64,000 nt of DNA from Nemertoderma westbladi (Eukaryota; Xenacoelomorpha; Nemertodermatida; Nemertodermatidae): NCBI GenBank assembly GCA_032718475.1, contig JAUCBJ010003096.1:52430-116429 (forward strand), read 5' to 3'. The notes below the pieces were generated by a model. That model did not search any database, had not been told where the DNA came from, and saw only the letters and a program-made list of their open reading frames with translations. This document shows, one piece after another, positions 45,201-56,673 of this stretch (positions are counted from its first letter, which is position 1; every line of letters starts with the position of its first letter). Both the position numbers and the translations under genes were made by a program.

Positions 45201-48200
45201 TATTGTCATCCGCAGTGGTGCGCACCACTGAACAGGCGTTTGAAGGGCTTGAGATTATTCCAAAAGCCTGGATGGTCATCCAGTACTCCACCGGTTTCTG
45301 GTTGAGGTCTCCTTCAGGCCACCACAGAAATCATAGGCTATCTCGATCCCTATCCAGTGCCTTAACTTGTAAGAACATGCCTTCTATATCTGAGGCGAAA
45401 GCAACTGAATATTGTCTTAATCATAAAAGTATTCCCAACAAGGATTGGAGTAAGTTGGATCCGGGTAACAATTCGGAATTAAGGGATTGGCCCATGTATA
45501 GGGCGGAGCCGTCAAACACTACTCGTACTTCGTGAGGTTTACCGGGTTTGGGAACATAATGGTGAGTTAAATAATACGTTCTCTCAGTTATAGGTGTTTC
45601 TTCCGGTACTCGCTCTGCATATCCCTTGCTAATAAATTTCTTCAACTGTGTTTGATACATTTCTTTTAGCTGAAGAATTTGCCGTAAGGCGTCGATGTAG
45701 TTGAGCAATTCTTTTCTCCGCCAAGGGTCTGTTGTTGATGAACTTTGGTTCTCGCTTTCGGAAAGGTAGACCGATTTCATATCTACCTTGATCTTTCAGA
45801 AAACGGGTAGTTGTCTCTTGGATCTGCTTGGCTCTTTCTTCTTCTACCGATAGGGCCTTATCGTAGGAATTGGGCTCTACAGCCTCTTGAGTAAAGAATC
45901 GTACGGCGTGTTCATCCCGAGTTTTGGCATTATAACGTTCAATGACGTCATTCAGCTCGTCGTTGTAGTCGTCTCGTTCCGATGGACGAATGAGCTGACA
46001 TAAGTTTACTTGGTTTTGCCAAGTCTCGTTTTCCGTAAGGAGATCTATTGTATTCTCCTCATCGAAGAGTTGGTGTATATCATCGTTGTCTGAGGAGTAT
46101 GGAGTTTCCTCAGTTGGATCGTCTAACTCACTGTTCTCAACTTCCCATTCTCGTACTTGATATACCTGATCTTTCGGTAATCTTTCCATGAGAGTTCTAC
46201 GGGAAGGGCCAGTAAAGTACCAACCCACTCTAGTTCTTCCCGCATAAGCTTGTAATGGTTGCGGCTGAGCGGGCCGTTTCTCCAATGTCTCGAGCGCTTC
46301 ATGCGCGTTTTGACCGATAAGTATTTGCACTCCAGGGTAATCGGTATTGAATCTAGGTATTTCAAGCTGCTGGGTGAAATCGTCCTCATCCCAGTTATAA
46401 GGTTCCACTTGGCTGGTAGCGAAGTTCTTTATCACCACCATTTTTACTGACCTTATACTATGTTCTCCTAGTTCATCCTGGGGTGTGGACAATGCGCCTA
46501 CATAATAATCCGCTGTTATGGTAGATTTCCAAACTTGCATTATTCCTGACATGTTTAGCTTAGTTCGGTATTTGGGTTGTCCAGCAAAGATGTCCTCGGC
46601 TAGTTCTTTGTCGATGAATGTTCCTGTGCTACCGGAGTCAAGGAGGGCGTTTACTATATAACTCCTTTGAGGTCCGTGGACCCGTAACTGGACTACAGGA
46701 AATTCTCGGATCCCTACATTGGAAGTTGGCGCTTTCCAAGATGGTTGTTGATTAGAAGTAGTTAGGGTGAGGTCGCTGTCTGGGTCTTTTTCATACATGA
46801 GTGCTTGATACACTGCGGTATTTATCATGTAACAGGATTCGTTTTCGTCGGAGAACTCGTCCGTATAGAATCCTTCCATCTCAGAACTTTGGTCAGTGTC
46901 GTTCACATCACTGAATTGGACATGTAATTCGGAATCACTCACCTGACCCTGGCTGTTCCGCTCAAATTCAGTGTGCAACAAGATATGATGCTTCGTGCCG
47001 CACTTTGCACACCTGGTGTCAGAGTAACAGGTTCGCCGTTGGTGTCCTTGTCTGAGGCAATTATAACACAACCGCTTATCCCACATGACTTCTCGTCTCT
47101 CCGTTAATGATTTCTTTAGGAATTCATCACACATATTCAAACGGTGGGTTCCGTCACATAGCACACATTTCAGTTTGATGTTACATACCTTGTTTTGAAT
47201 AACATTGTGCACACTCGTTCTTTCTTTGGGCTTTCTTACCTGAATTCTCTTAGGAGACGTAGGAGGAGTTTTTCTTAATGGTTCTCTCCTGTCATTGGTT
47301 CGAGACTTGAATTTACTTACCTGATCTTTCGTCGTTTTATTGACATAATAAGATCTTTCAGTGTCTTTCCCGCTGTCCTCTCCTTGAGAAGTCTGGCTTT
47401 CGCCGTCGTCGGTATAACACACTGGTGTTACTTTTCTCCTAGAAACGGGTTTCTCACTTACCTTGTTTTCCGGTGTCTTCTCTCTGGACTGCTTTAGGAG
47501 TTGTAATTTCACTTCTCCATCCAAGAATGACATGAGATCAGCCATGGTGGGGTCTCGTCGTTGTTGTTCCATCATATATAACACTTTATTATCCCATCGT
47601 GTACCTACTCCACCCTTCGGTAAAGTAGAAGCCACAGCTCCAATAACCATAGAACTCTGATACTCATGAGACTTACCTAGCCAATCCAATTGTCTACAGA
47701 TCTCTTGAATCTCATCGGAAAACTCTATTATCCCGCTGCTAATGAACTTTCGGGGTGCTACTAATTTTGAATACAAATATTTAGCTATGTTATTCCTATT
47801 ACCATACCTGATGTTTAGGGTATCCCAAACTTGTCTTAATCCGTCCGGATGTCCAATAAACTTTAACGCCATTGACTTAGGAGATCCTTCCAAGCACTCA
47901 ATGAGGAATCTAAGTTTCTCTCCGTTGGATAACACAGAGTTCTGTATGTTATCTTTATAATATTCATTAAAAGGTAACCATTTCATCTCATCTCCATTGA
48001 ACTTGACGATCTTTCCCACCTTTACCGCTTGACAGGCTTCGGTTCTAGCCATTTGGCGCGTGAAACTTTCTTGGGCCATTGTGTTATTTAATATCGAGTT
48101 ATCAGAATATAAATTTCTCGGATTATTATCAAGTCTATATGGGATATCATTGTCAACAGGTTTATAATTACCCTTAATAGGGTTTACTATAGGAGTTTCC

Positions 48201-50404
48201 ACTTCGCTAGCAGTATAGATGCGTGTAGGCTCCACACCTTGCGCATGAGATACTTCAGACCTAACGGGCTGACACATTGTTACAGAGGGTGGTGGTATAC
48301 CCTTTTGTAAATTTACTAATTTATCGCGTTCTAGCACGATACTTTGCTGCACTTCTTGCAACTCTAACCTACTTTCCTTTACGGTTCCCTTTAAATGTTG
48401 GACAGTCCCTTCTAACTCTCGGACCTGTTGGGAGAAGCGCACTCGATTCTCCTTCATCTCCCCGAGGAGAATGTCCATCCCCCGCCGTCTCTCGTCTACC
48501 CAATCAACCGCCGAAGCGGGATCCGCCAACGTCGTAGCGGGCAGACGAGGGACTACGGGCGATATATCCTTTATATTTCGCTCGGAGTCCAGGACCGACA
48601 CTGTTTCAGGGGCTGCTCCTCTAGGCACGGATAATTTGGTGCTGTGTAAAGGGAATTTAAAGGTAGGTTCAGGGAGCACAGGTGTCTCTATCACCGAAGG
48701 GGTGATTTCAAGAACAGGCCTAATTATTTCAGGCTCATCTACTATAGTAGGGAGTCTTTCTATTTTAATTATTTGGTCTGTGAGTTCTGTACTACCTAAG
48801 CCTGCGCTAGTTAGTTGTCTTTTAACAGCTGGGGGCAAATCAGGCAATTTCTGACGGTGAGATGTTCTTCTACGTCTGGTTAGACGAGATCTATTTCCTC
48901 CGCCTTCAGCATCGGTGGTATCGCCTTCCTCAGATGATGTATATCCCTGCCTTTTGGGAGTAGATCGATTCATCATCTGCATATTACTAGCTGTTAATTG
49001 TTTATTGATGTTGTCTTGCCTCTCTTGAAGATTTTCCAACTCTAGTTGGGTGGTCTCTTCAGCCGCTCTCCGTTCTGCTTCTGCCGCTGCAGCTGCCAAA
49101 GCCGCTTTTCTTTCTGCCTCTGCCGCTGCCACTGCCGCTTTTCTTTCTGCTTCTGCTTCTGCCGCTGCAACTGCCACAGCCGTTTTTCTTTCTGCCTCTG
49201 CCATTGCAGCTGCCAAGGCCGCTTTCTTTCTGTCTTCTATCCGTTTTTTCTTTACTTGTTCTTCTTGGACTCTAGCGATGCGTAGTTGTTCATCAAATTT
49301 AGCTTGGTTCGCAGCTATCATATCCGCATCGATTGCGTCCAACACAAGTTTGGCTCCTTCACTATTAGGGCTAAGCTCTTCCAGCCTTCTCCTCAACTCT
49401 TCATCACCAAAAAAGCGTTGATAGTCTGACAGATAGATGTCAATAGCATCCCTCTTATGCGGTTTCTCTGCTGTCGCCTCACTTTCCACTTGGGTGAAGG
49501 TAGCGTCTGTGGATTCCCCAAGTGTTGAGCACTCATCTAACTGCGATTTCCACGGGGCAGCTCTTTGAACTTGGAGACTCACCCGCTGCAACCAAGTCTT
49601 TACAGCAACTTGCAACGACGTGTCTTGCTTTCTTTTCGAAGCCTCCTCAAAGGCAGATAAGATTAGTCTGATTCTTAGAATTCTTTCTCTAACTTGATAA
49701 CGCAGCTCTCCCTGCTCTTGAGGTCCTTGTGGTTGTCTAAACAGTTGTTCCTCTAATCGCTCCATAGAGCTGAAGAATCCCTGTACGTATCCGGCTGCTG
49801 ACCTCTTCCATACAGCTGGATCGATGGTTTCCTTTGTTACTCCCATCCTGTGTATGTCTTCCCAAGCAGCTTCCGATAAGTCAAACGGTAGTCCGGGTCT
49901 GGGGAAGCTCCATTGCGACTCGACAATAGACTTCAGTTCTTCCCGTGTATATCCCGCATAACTATCCTTGGTCGATCGCTTACTTCTCGTCCAATCAATC
50001 TGGTGTTCCTCCACCGCAATCAATACCCTGGTGAGTACGGCTGCAGGAAGGATGAGAAGGGGATCCGAATAAACCGTATCCGCTATCTTCGCTTCGCGTT
50101 CGGGCGTTAGCTCAACAGTATCCGAACTACTGGAGCTTTCAGGTCGCTGAAAACTAGGTTCTTGGCTAGGAGGTTGCTGCTGTTTGACAGCTGCTTCTTG
50201 ATCCCGCTTAACTTGGGCCCGAGTACCGATGATAGACCTACGGTGTTGGATTAGCCTAGGGTGTGATATTACTACAGGAGGGATGACCTTCCTCACAATA
50301 GGAGGTGAACTGAACTTAGGTCTAGACGGTTCCACACCTCTATCTGAGTCGCAGATAGTTACATCTAATAAACTGTCTGACAGGTTCTGCTTAGTATCAG
50401 ACAT
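42268..50404 (-). pseudogene. BEL/Pao gag-pol polyprotein, near-complete, several disabling mutations
   Basis: Starts at the ATG at 50,404 (MSDTKQNLSDSLL). Order: long charged coiled-coil N-terminus with an Ala/Glu-rich part (about 49,050-49,300); gag core FNGDEMKWLPFNEYY; knuckles (CVLCDGTHRLNMC, CYNCLRQGH, CAKCGTKHH; 46,970-47,180); protease with LLDSGSTGTFI (about 46,612-46,650); RT with RYEIGLPFRK, VVFDG and YMDD (about 45,145); RNase H with VFGDASDMG (about 44,610) and YWTDALLVL; integrase with HHCC finger, GVDLFGP, IRSDKGTNF and SWERLI (D, D, E); DUF5641-like tail PRKRWQTGRI. The RT carries a frameshift near 45,700 and TGA stops near 45,417, 45,330 and 44,878. The first part (1,591 codons) and last part (853 codons) are open. 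It produces particle proteins and replication enzymes in intact relatives. Confidence 0.92.
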
Positions 50405-52370
50405 GTTTGTTTACACAGTTGAATGTCTACTGCTATATTACAGTCTAAGCAAGTCTAGTAATTCATTATTAACTGTTAGCCTAGTAATTAATTACCGATA
50501 CTGCTACTCAGTGTAGCGTGATATATATATAATATATTAGAATACCGGTATGCTTTATAGTATATATATATAAATTTTATTACAGACTAGGTTTGCCACA
50601 GAATACCGGTATATAAATTTGGCACAAATATATATAAATATATAATAGGCCTATCGTGAATACCGGTATACAGCTTACACTTATAATATATATAAGTATA
50701 ATTCTGGACTAGAATTAATTACAGAATACCGGTATAATTTCAGCCTAAATTTATAGAAATAAAGATAATAAGCCTATCGTAAATACCGGTATGTCAATTA
50801 TTTTAGAATAATTGAATTTCTGAATTTTAGTACGCTCTCAGTGAAGTGCTACTTGTTGGACACTAAAACAAATAATTCTAATTTACCTAAGTTACTTAAT
50901 ACTACAAATTACGTACAATTCGGGGTGAGAAACAAAAAACACAAATACGAATTTTTAGGGTAATTTTACAAGAAGTCTATAAACCAGCCTAACAAAGGGC
51001 TAGAAATATGGTTATTACAAACGGACAGGATACTACGGTATTTGAAAATAATAAGTAGTAGTAAATACACTGCGTTTTCCAGATAGGAAAATACCACCGT
51101 CTGACGACCTATAGCCGTATCGCTATAGGTACTACGTTATGTATCACGGAGTGTCCCTACCTAGAAGTTAATTACCGCGGTCTACCAGAACCAACGTGCC
51201 TATTAACCACTTTACAACACAAATATACTGCCTACACACTAATTACCTTCGGAAAGCACTGTACACTAAACCCTAAATTAGGTACAAGTACTTGTACAAC
51301 AAATAATCAGTAGTTAAAAATACTTGAACAGCTAAAAGAACCACGGCATCTGCTGGAGTGACCGGTGCACAAAATCACCAGTCTTTACCTACGCCAAGCA
51401 GCCCGTGTAGTACCGGGGTTAATTTAACTATAACGGTATATATAACAAGCACAATTACTGTAGGAATAAACTTAGGGATATGAAGGTTGCGAATAATCGC
51501 ATAAACTCTGAATAATTAATATTACGCTACCCGTACAAACTACTCAAACAAAATACAAACCAAACGCTGGCAGACTACTATCAAGCCCAAATAAATTACA
51601 GTATGTGCAGATTCCGAAATGGTTAGTTAGTATGCGTTCTAACCGAGTAGTACGACTTATTCTTTCAGAGGGGGTTTACCTTACAGCTCTGGCTGCCCCA
51701 ACGTTCCCAACTAGTACTTTATCGGACATACACTCTACACACACTACAATCTCTTCAGACCTAACAACAGCCAGACAACAATCCAGCCTATAAATTATCT
51801 GAATAAGAAATATTACGGTACCTGTACAGACTACACAAACAAAGTACAGACCAAACGCTGGCAGACTACTATCAAGCCTAAATAAACTACAGGACATGCA
51901 GACTCAGAAATGGTTAGTTAGTATGCGTTCTAACCTAGTAGTACGACTTATTCTTTAGGTGGGGATTTACCTTACAGCTCTGGCTGCCCCTACTTCCTAA
52001 CCGTAACTTTATCGGACATACACTCTACATGCACTGCAATCCATTCAGACCTAACAACAGTCAGAACAACAGTCCAGCCTACAAATTATCTGTACGATCT
52101 GAGCAGGGTTACACGCCTTCTGCTCAATATTAGCTTACTAGTAAATAAAACTGACAGAAATAAGTAAAATCTCAATAAAAAACCAGGGCGGCCGTCCCTG
52201 ATTAATTATTAAGGCCTACTGGTATATAACTATCAAATTCGAATAATACTGCTGTACCTGTACTGCTGTAGGTACCGGTCCGGGTGGTTAGGTAGTCAGG
52301 CCTACTAGGTACCGGTTGTCCGGTACTTCAGCTTTATTGCCTACTGCAATACAGAAGCTATATATGTTAT
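50405..52370 (-). other. Long leader of the BEL element with internal repeats
   Basis: Noncoding. Next to gag (50,541-50,790) the palindromic word AATACCGGTAT occurs five times, spaced about 57-65 bp, in AT-rich context. Near the LTR (about 51,538-52,100) there are two tandem copies of about 295 bp sharing AACGCTGGCAGACTACTATC, AATGGTTAGTTAGTATGCG and TTTATCGGACATACACTCTA. The leader may hold packaging or promoter signals. Confidence 0.7.
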
Positions 52371-53560
52371 TGTTCGCGCTTTCAGACCTTTAGCAGTTTA
52401 ACCTGCCAAATCGGGATGTCTTCTAGATAATAAATCGACTTTAGCCTATGACAAGTATTTGATTCACTACATTAGCCGAAGCCAGTCTATGCGCGACCAT
52501 TCACCCGTTGGATATACCCGGGAGACTGGATTCGGAAGCTTAATCGTATTGCTATGTAGGCCTACTGTATTATTCGACTGATCGTAATATATAATCTCTG
52601 ACAAATATTATTCACTTTCGGGAAATATTAACAGTTCCTTTAGGACGTGGCGCTCTAACTATATAAACAGAGCTATGACTTAAACTAGACACAACGATAT
52701 GGCTATAGATTCACGTATATGGCGCATTCTTTAGGAGATGCTTTGTTATCAGTCTCAATCATACACACTGCTGCACAATACTGCACACCGATCTGCCGAC
52801 CTTCACTAATTTTAGTCACATATAAAGAGAACAATGACTGATTCATGTAGGGCCTATGAAATAACATTAGATTCACTTCAAAACCACTTTAATGTAAGTC
52901 GCAATCGTTATATGTAACCGGTCTCTCTTACCTGCAGTATATCAAGAAGATGGAGGGTTTGTTATTATTTATCGATATTCCAAATATAATATTCCATCAA
53001 CTGATATAATGAATAACCGGCAGTAAATAGCAGTATAATAAACCGTAAGTTAAGAGATTAAGCACTGGTATGTATGTTGAGTTAAGTTAAGTTAAGATTG
53101 GTTTGATAACATATATACGTTCTATAATTAAGCCTACTAATGTTGGGCTAAAGCCTGAAAACACCGAGATTCCAAAGCCGGTCTTCTGGCTGCTGGAAAA
53201 AAGGTAAACATAAACAGTAATGCATTGCGCGATTTCTCGGAGGTTTCTGTGTAAAAAGCAAGAGAATCGCTCTGATTGGTTGAGTGATTGCATAGAGTGG
53301 GCCTAAACAAAGAAACTTCCACGAGTACATCAAATCAGCTGATAGATGTCGTAATCTGAACTACACTGTGTAGAGAGTATTATCCCGCATTGCGGCATAA
53401 GATTGCTAGTTATGTCCACCAAAGTACACATACAGAAAAATAGCTTTTTATGTCCACTAAATACCGGTACAGTAAGGAAACGGCTTTTATGTCCGTTAAA
53501 ACATCTACAGAGTACTTTGCGGGGAAAAAATGACTAGCTAATCCCGAAAAAGCTTTTACA
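52371..53560 (-). repeat. 5' LTR of the complete BEL element
   Basis: Matches 37,844-39,029 with about six substitutions and one TATA insertion near 52,817. It starts TGTAAAAGC on the minus strand and ends GCGCGAACA, and adjoins the target duplication CAAGT at 53,561. Confidence 0.95.
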
Positions 53561-54348
53561 CAAGTTGTAGTTGTTTAGTACTTTGGTATAGTCCTTGGAG
53601 TCCTCTTTGTCTAATAAATCAAAGTTTGTGTCTCCCATTATTAATGTTTCAGTGTTGCTGTTATTTAATGCGTGTTCGATTTCCTCGCTAATGTCAATTA
53701 AAAACTGATGCTTACTAGTTCGTGGCGGTCTGTAAACTATACCTAATGTTACCTTTGACTTTGTATCTAGCCAGAGTGAGTCGTAATTGCAGTGTTTATT
53801 TTTATTCGTTAGATCTGGTAATTGTTTATGAGGCATTGTGCTCGGAATATACAGTGCAACCCCCCCTCCCTTCCTCCGTTTCCTATCTGCCCTGTATAGT
53901 GTGAAACCCGGTAGACCTACTGACCGTGAACTGTGGTGTTTTTTTAGCCATGTTTCTGAGACACCTACAATCGTGTTAGAAGTATCTAACCCCCGTAGAA
54001 CATCATGTAAACCGTCGTAATTTTTAACTCGACTACTATTGTTTATGTGTAAATACTTTGTACCGTCACAGTGCTGTTTGTCTTTAGATATACTCGTATA
54101 TCATTCAGTTTAATATCAGGGCCCGGATTGAGTTGCACATTATTTGATTGTATAATAATAATATATATAATAAGAGCCAGCTGTATTTGTTGCAATATAA
54201 TGAATGGAATTACTTGGAACTGTTTGCAGTATAGTAAATAGTATAAAATAAGTAACAGCCGTTTTGACTTCATTTTTAGATGAGCAAATAATTGTTTATG
54301 TGTTGTTATAGTCTTGTACTTTCGCAATATGTATCTGCAGAGTTCCAC
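53561..54348 (-). pseudogene. Non-LTR ORF2 N-terminus: 2A-like motif and endonuclease
   Basis: The first part (54,348-54,043) is hydrophobic and ends NNVQLNPGPD, close to the 2A-like NPGP peptides known at the N-terminus of CR1/L2-type ORFs. The endonuclease follows in another reading frame from about 54,057: VGVSETWL (catalytic Glu region), RRKGGGVALYIPS, LGIVYRPP and MGDTNFDLL (Asp/Asn). It is open up to the BEL insertion at 53,561, and the same frame resumes at 37,838. A small frame break near 54,050 separates the two parts. Confidence 0.75.
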
Positions 54349-54754
54349 ATACCACCATATATTGGTGGCAAGTAAGATAAGACCCAGTGTATGAATACTG
54401 TGGCGTCGTATTGTATTTAGTCGTATGGTTATTGTTAGTATAATAGATTGTTAGTTATTGTAAGTAACGAAATTAGTGGTACATCCCAGTAGTTTGAACT
54501 GTATCTATCGTGTACTAATGCAGTTGATGTCATTATTAAGTACAGTGTACCAATTGTTAGTCTAAAGGAAAGTAGTCGGTCAGTATATTTACGTCTAGTT
54601 TGTCGACGCATTTTTGTATACCAATATGATTGTCGAATGATAAGTTTATTTTACCGAAAATAACTTATCTTTTATTGGCGCAATTGTAGGACTAATCCCA
54701 TCACATGCGTACTTTTTAACCGGGTAGTTTACAAATTTAAGAATCGCGTAATTT

Positions 54755-54916
54755 TTCTTGAAATTAATATCTCATATCTCTCCAAACCACGTACGCGTTT
54801 CGACCTTACTGGGTCTGATCAGCGTGGTGTCGGATTCGAACCTGGGACCTCGAGGTGGAAGCTGAGACTACAACCACTAGGCCAAAGGTTCTTGAGATAT
54901 GGAGTATTAATTTCAA
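54755..54916 (-). repeat. tRNA-derived SINE-like unit inside short inverted repeats
   Basis: The minus strand reads TGGCCTAGTGG (perfect A-box match, about 54,876-54,886) and CAGGTTCGAATCC (perfect B-box, about 54,838-54,850), spaced as in a tRNA gene. It is flanked by inverted copies TTGAAATTAATATCTCATAT (54,758) and GAGATATGGAGTATTAATTTCAA (54,894). It is a Pol III-transcribable SINE head rather than a working tRNA, since acceptor-stem pairing is not evident. Confidence 0.65.
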
Positions 54917-55009
54917 AGCCAGCTGCCATTTTATTAGAAGACACTTCCTATAATAAATGTATAATAACAAACACCTCGAAAAATACAGCTTGCCAAAACC
55001 TTGTTACTA

Positions 55010-55630
55010 TCAATAATATGATTGTCGTGATTGTGAATCTAACTTAAGATTATTGCGATATCGTCGCCGATTACATGATATTAGGTAGTTTGAAAAATCG
55101 CATATAAGTATTAATAATTTAACAATTTTGATCTGCAACAATTTAGTTTGCCAGTATATATATATGGTAGACAAGCCGCAGAAACATATGTATATGTTAA
55201 TAATGGGGATAGTACCTAGCCATCTTAAAGTAAAATAAATAAAAATATATATGAGATTTTTTGTACACTTTTTAAATAATTTTGTCAGTTGAAGCGTCAA
55301 AGAACATATTGATAGACACAGGACGTACATTTGTATACAGATGTTGAGATAGGGCAATAAATGTAGCACTTTAATTAATATTACCAACCCCTGCTGGAGA
55401 CGCTTAGCTACTTCTACTGATGAAAGTACTACATATATAATGCTGTTCATATACTTGTTAGAATAAAATAATAAAATGAAGAGACCCCATTGGAATACTA
55501 CATTGTATGTTATATTAATATAATTGTCAATACTTCGGGGCTCTGCCAGGTCGTAATGCAGGTGAAAAATAAAACTTATAGATACAAAAAGCAGGAATGC
55601 AATCATTGCACCAGTAAAATTCATAACCAT
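55010..55630 (-). CDS. Unrecognised multi-pass membrane ORF (206 codons)
   Basis: An ATG-to-stop frame between the hydrolase ORF and the endonuclease ORF, same strand. It contains about five hydrophobic segments (FTGAMIAFLLFVSISFIF near the start, VVFQWGLFILLFY, LVILIKVLHLLPYLNI, LIYIFIYFTLRW, LLILICDFSNYLI) and ends with a basic RRRYRNN tail. Base composition is AT-rich, which favours hydrophobic codons and can create such frames by chance. It is unlike any ORF I know in CR1/L2 elements. It may be a captured host gene, a genuine extra element ORF, or a chance ORF. Confidence 0.35.
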   Translation of the reverse strand: MVMNFTGAMIAFLLFVSISFIFHLHYDLAEPRSIDNYINITYNVVFQWGLFILLFYSNKYMNSIIYVVLSSVEVAKRLQQGLVILIKVLHLLPYLNICIQMYVLCLSICSLTLQLTKLFKKCTKNLIYIFIYFTLRWLGTIPIINIYICFCGLSTIYIYWQTKLLQIKIVKLLILICDFSNYLISCNRRRYRNNLKLDSQSRQSYY

Positions 55631-55810
55631 ATTTAATTTAAAATATATCAGTCAGTAAAAATCGCTTTGTATATTTATTGCAAGTAATATAACGTCATAA
55701 AATCATAAGGTACGTATATATATTGCATATTATGGGTCTGTTATATTAGTGAAAGAAACGGCCAACCGCTTGCGCAACAGCCGCAGAAATTGCGGTAGAC
55801 ATTTGCGAGA

Positions 55811-56673
55811 CTATAATATCATTCTAATATCAATATTATCATTCTGATTAATATGAGACGGTGGCCGATTGTAGCCGCCAATCCCCTGGTTATGGACCCA
55901 CTGGTTCTGGTTGTACTGTGGGTTGTGCGAGGCCGATGGCGAGTTGGAAAACGTTGATTCACGGTGATTGGTCGGCGGCTGCCGCCTATGGATATTTGAG
56001 TACGGCGGTTGTTGGGGTATGTTGTGGTATCGCGTCCGGCTGTGGCTCCAGCGAGGCCGGATGTCCGCTATAGGGTGGCGGGGAAACTCTCGGTACATTA
56101 ACTGTCGGAGGTTGACGGCTGCGGCCCGCGACTACATCGCTGAACTTATCCCGTGTGTTATTATGGAGAGCCTTAGATATACAACTTGTCATAGTAGCTA
56201 GACCCTGATGTGATAGATGACGCCCATCTCTAGCAAATGATGTACTAAGTACAACGTTGTTATCGGTGGTGTATTCATTCCACGTAGGAATGAAGTGTAT
56301 GTTCTTATCAGTAGTAAACTTCTGGAGTTCCGTATTAAGAAGCATGATTTTCCGAAGCGTAGTAGCATTTGTATTCGGTGGTACTTCTACAATATAGAAG
56401 TTAGTGGGAGTGAAGCGCAATAAAATAGTATCTACCATGTTTGCCACATCATCCATAATCGACTCCACGCTGTTCTGTAAATCGTTGGTGCCTAGGCCGA
56501 TGACGACAGACTGTAGATGTTCTACTTCATACTGTTTGATTAAGGGTACCGCCTCTGCGAAAGTCAGTCCAGGATATGTATGTATCTGGACATTTGTTCC
56601 TATAGTACGCGGATCAGCGTACTTATACAACGAACTCCCGATGATTAAAGTGTCCTTGATGTTGTTCAGACAT
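55811..56673 (-). pseudogene. SGNH/GDSL hydrolase (esterase) ORF1 of the non-LTR element
   Basis: The hydrolase frame starts at the fragment edge with DTLIIGSSLYKYAD (block I, Ser nucleophile in GSS). It continues with VIGLGTNDL (block III Gly/Asn) and DGRHLSHQG (block V, Asp-x-x-His), so the catalytic residues are all present. After a Pro-rich linker the frame ends at 55,986, but an overlapping frame (56,098-55,811) continues as Asn/Pro/Gln-rich sequence, suggesting a frameshift. Such esterase domains occur in ORF1 of CR1-type elements, perhaps for membrane or lipid interaction. The natural start is missing; upstream residues in the frame come from the array. Confidence 0.8.

Larger units (their letters stand above)
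37844..53560 (-). mobile_element. BEL/Pao LTR retrotransposon, complete, 15.7 kb
   Basis: Bounded by LTRs of 1,186 and 1,190 bp and flanked by the direct repeat CAAGT (37,839-37,843 and 53,561-53,565), the target-site duplication. Reading on the minus strand: 5' LTR, about 2-kb leader with internal repeats, gag-pol (50,404-42,268), about 1.6-kb spacer, 3' accessory ORF (40,637-39,110), GGGAGCGG, 3' LTR. No clear tRNA primer-binding site lies just after the 5' LTR. The LTRs differ at about six positions plus a 4-bp indel, so the insertion is young. It interrupts a non-LTR endonuclease ORF, which in turn lies within the exon-derived array. Confidence 0.95.
53566..56673 (-). mobile_element. CR1/L2-like non-LTR retrotransposon fragment
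   Basis: Minus-strand order: SGNH hydrolase ORF, membrane ORF, tRNA-like repeat, 2A-like N-terminus of ORF2, endonuclease. It continues at 37,838-37,607 across the BEL insertion. Both ends are cut: the 5' end lies just before the catalytic Ser of the hydrolase, the 3' end within the endonuclease, and both abut array units. An SGNH/esterase ORF1 combined with an APE endonuclease points to CR1/L2-type elements. Confidence 0.75.
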
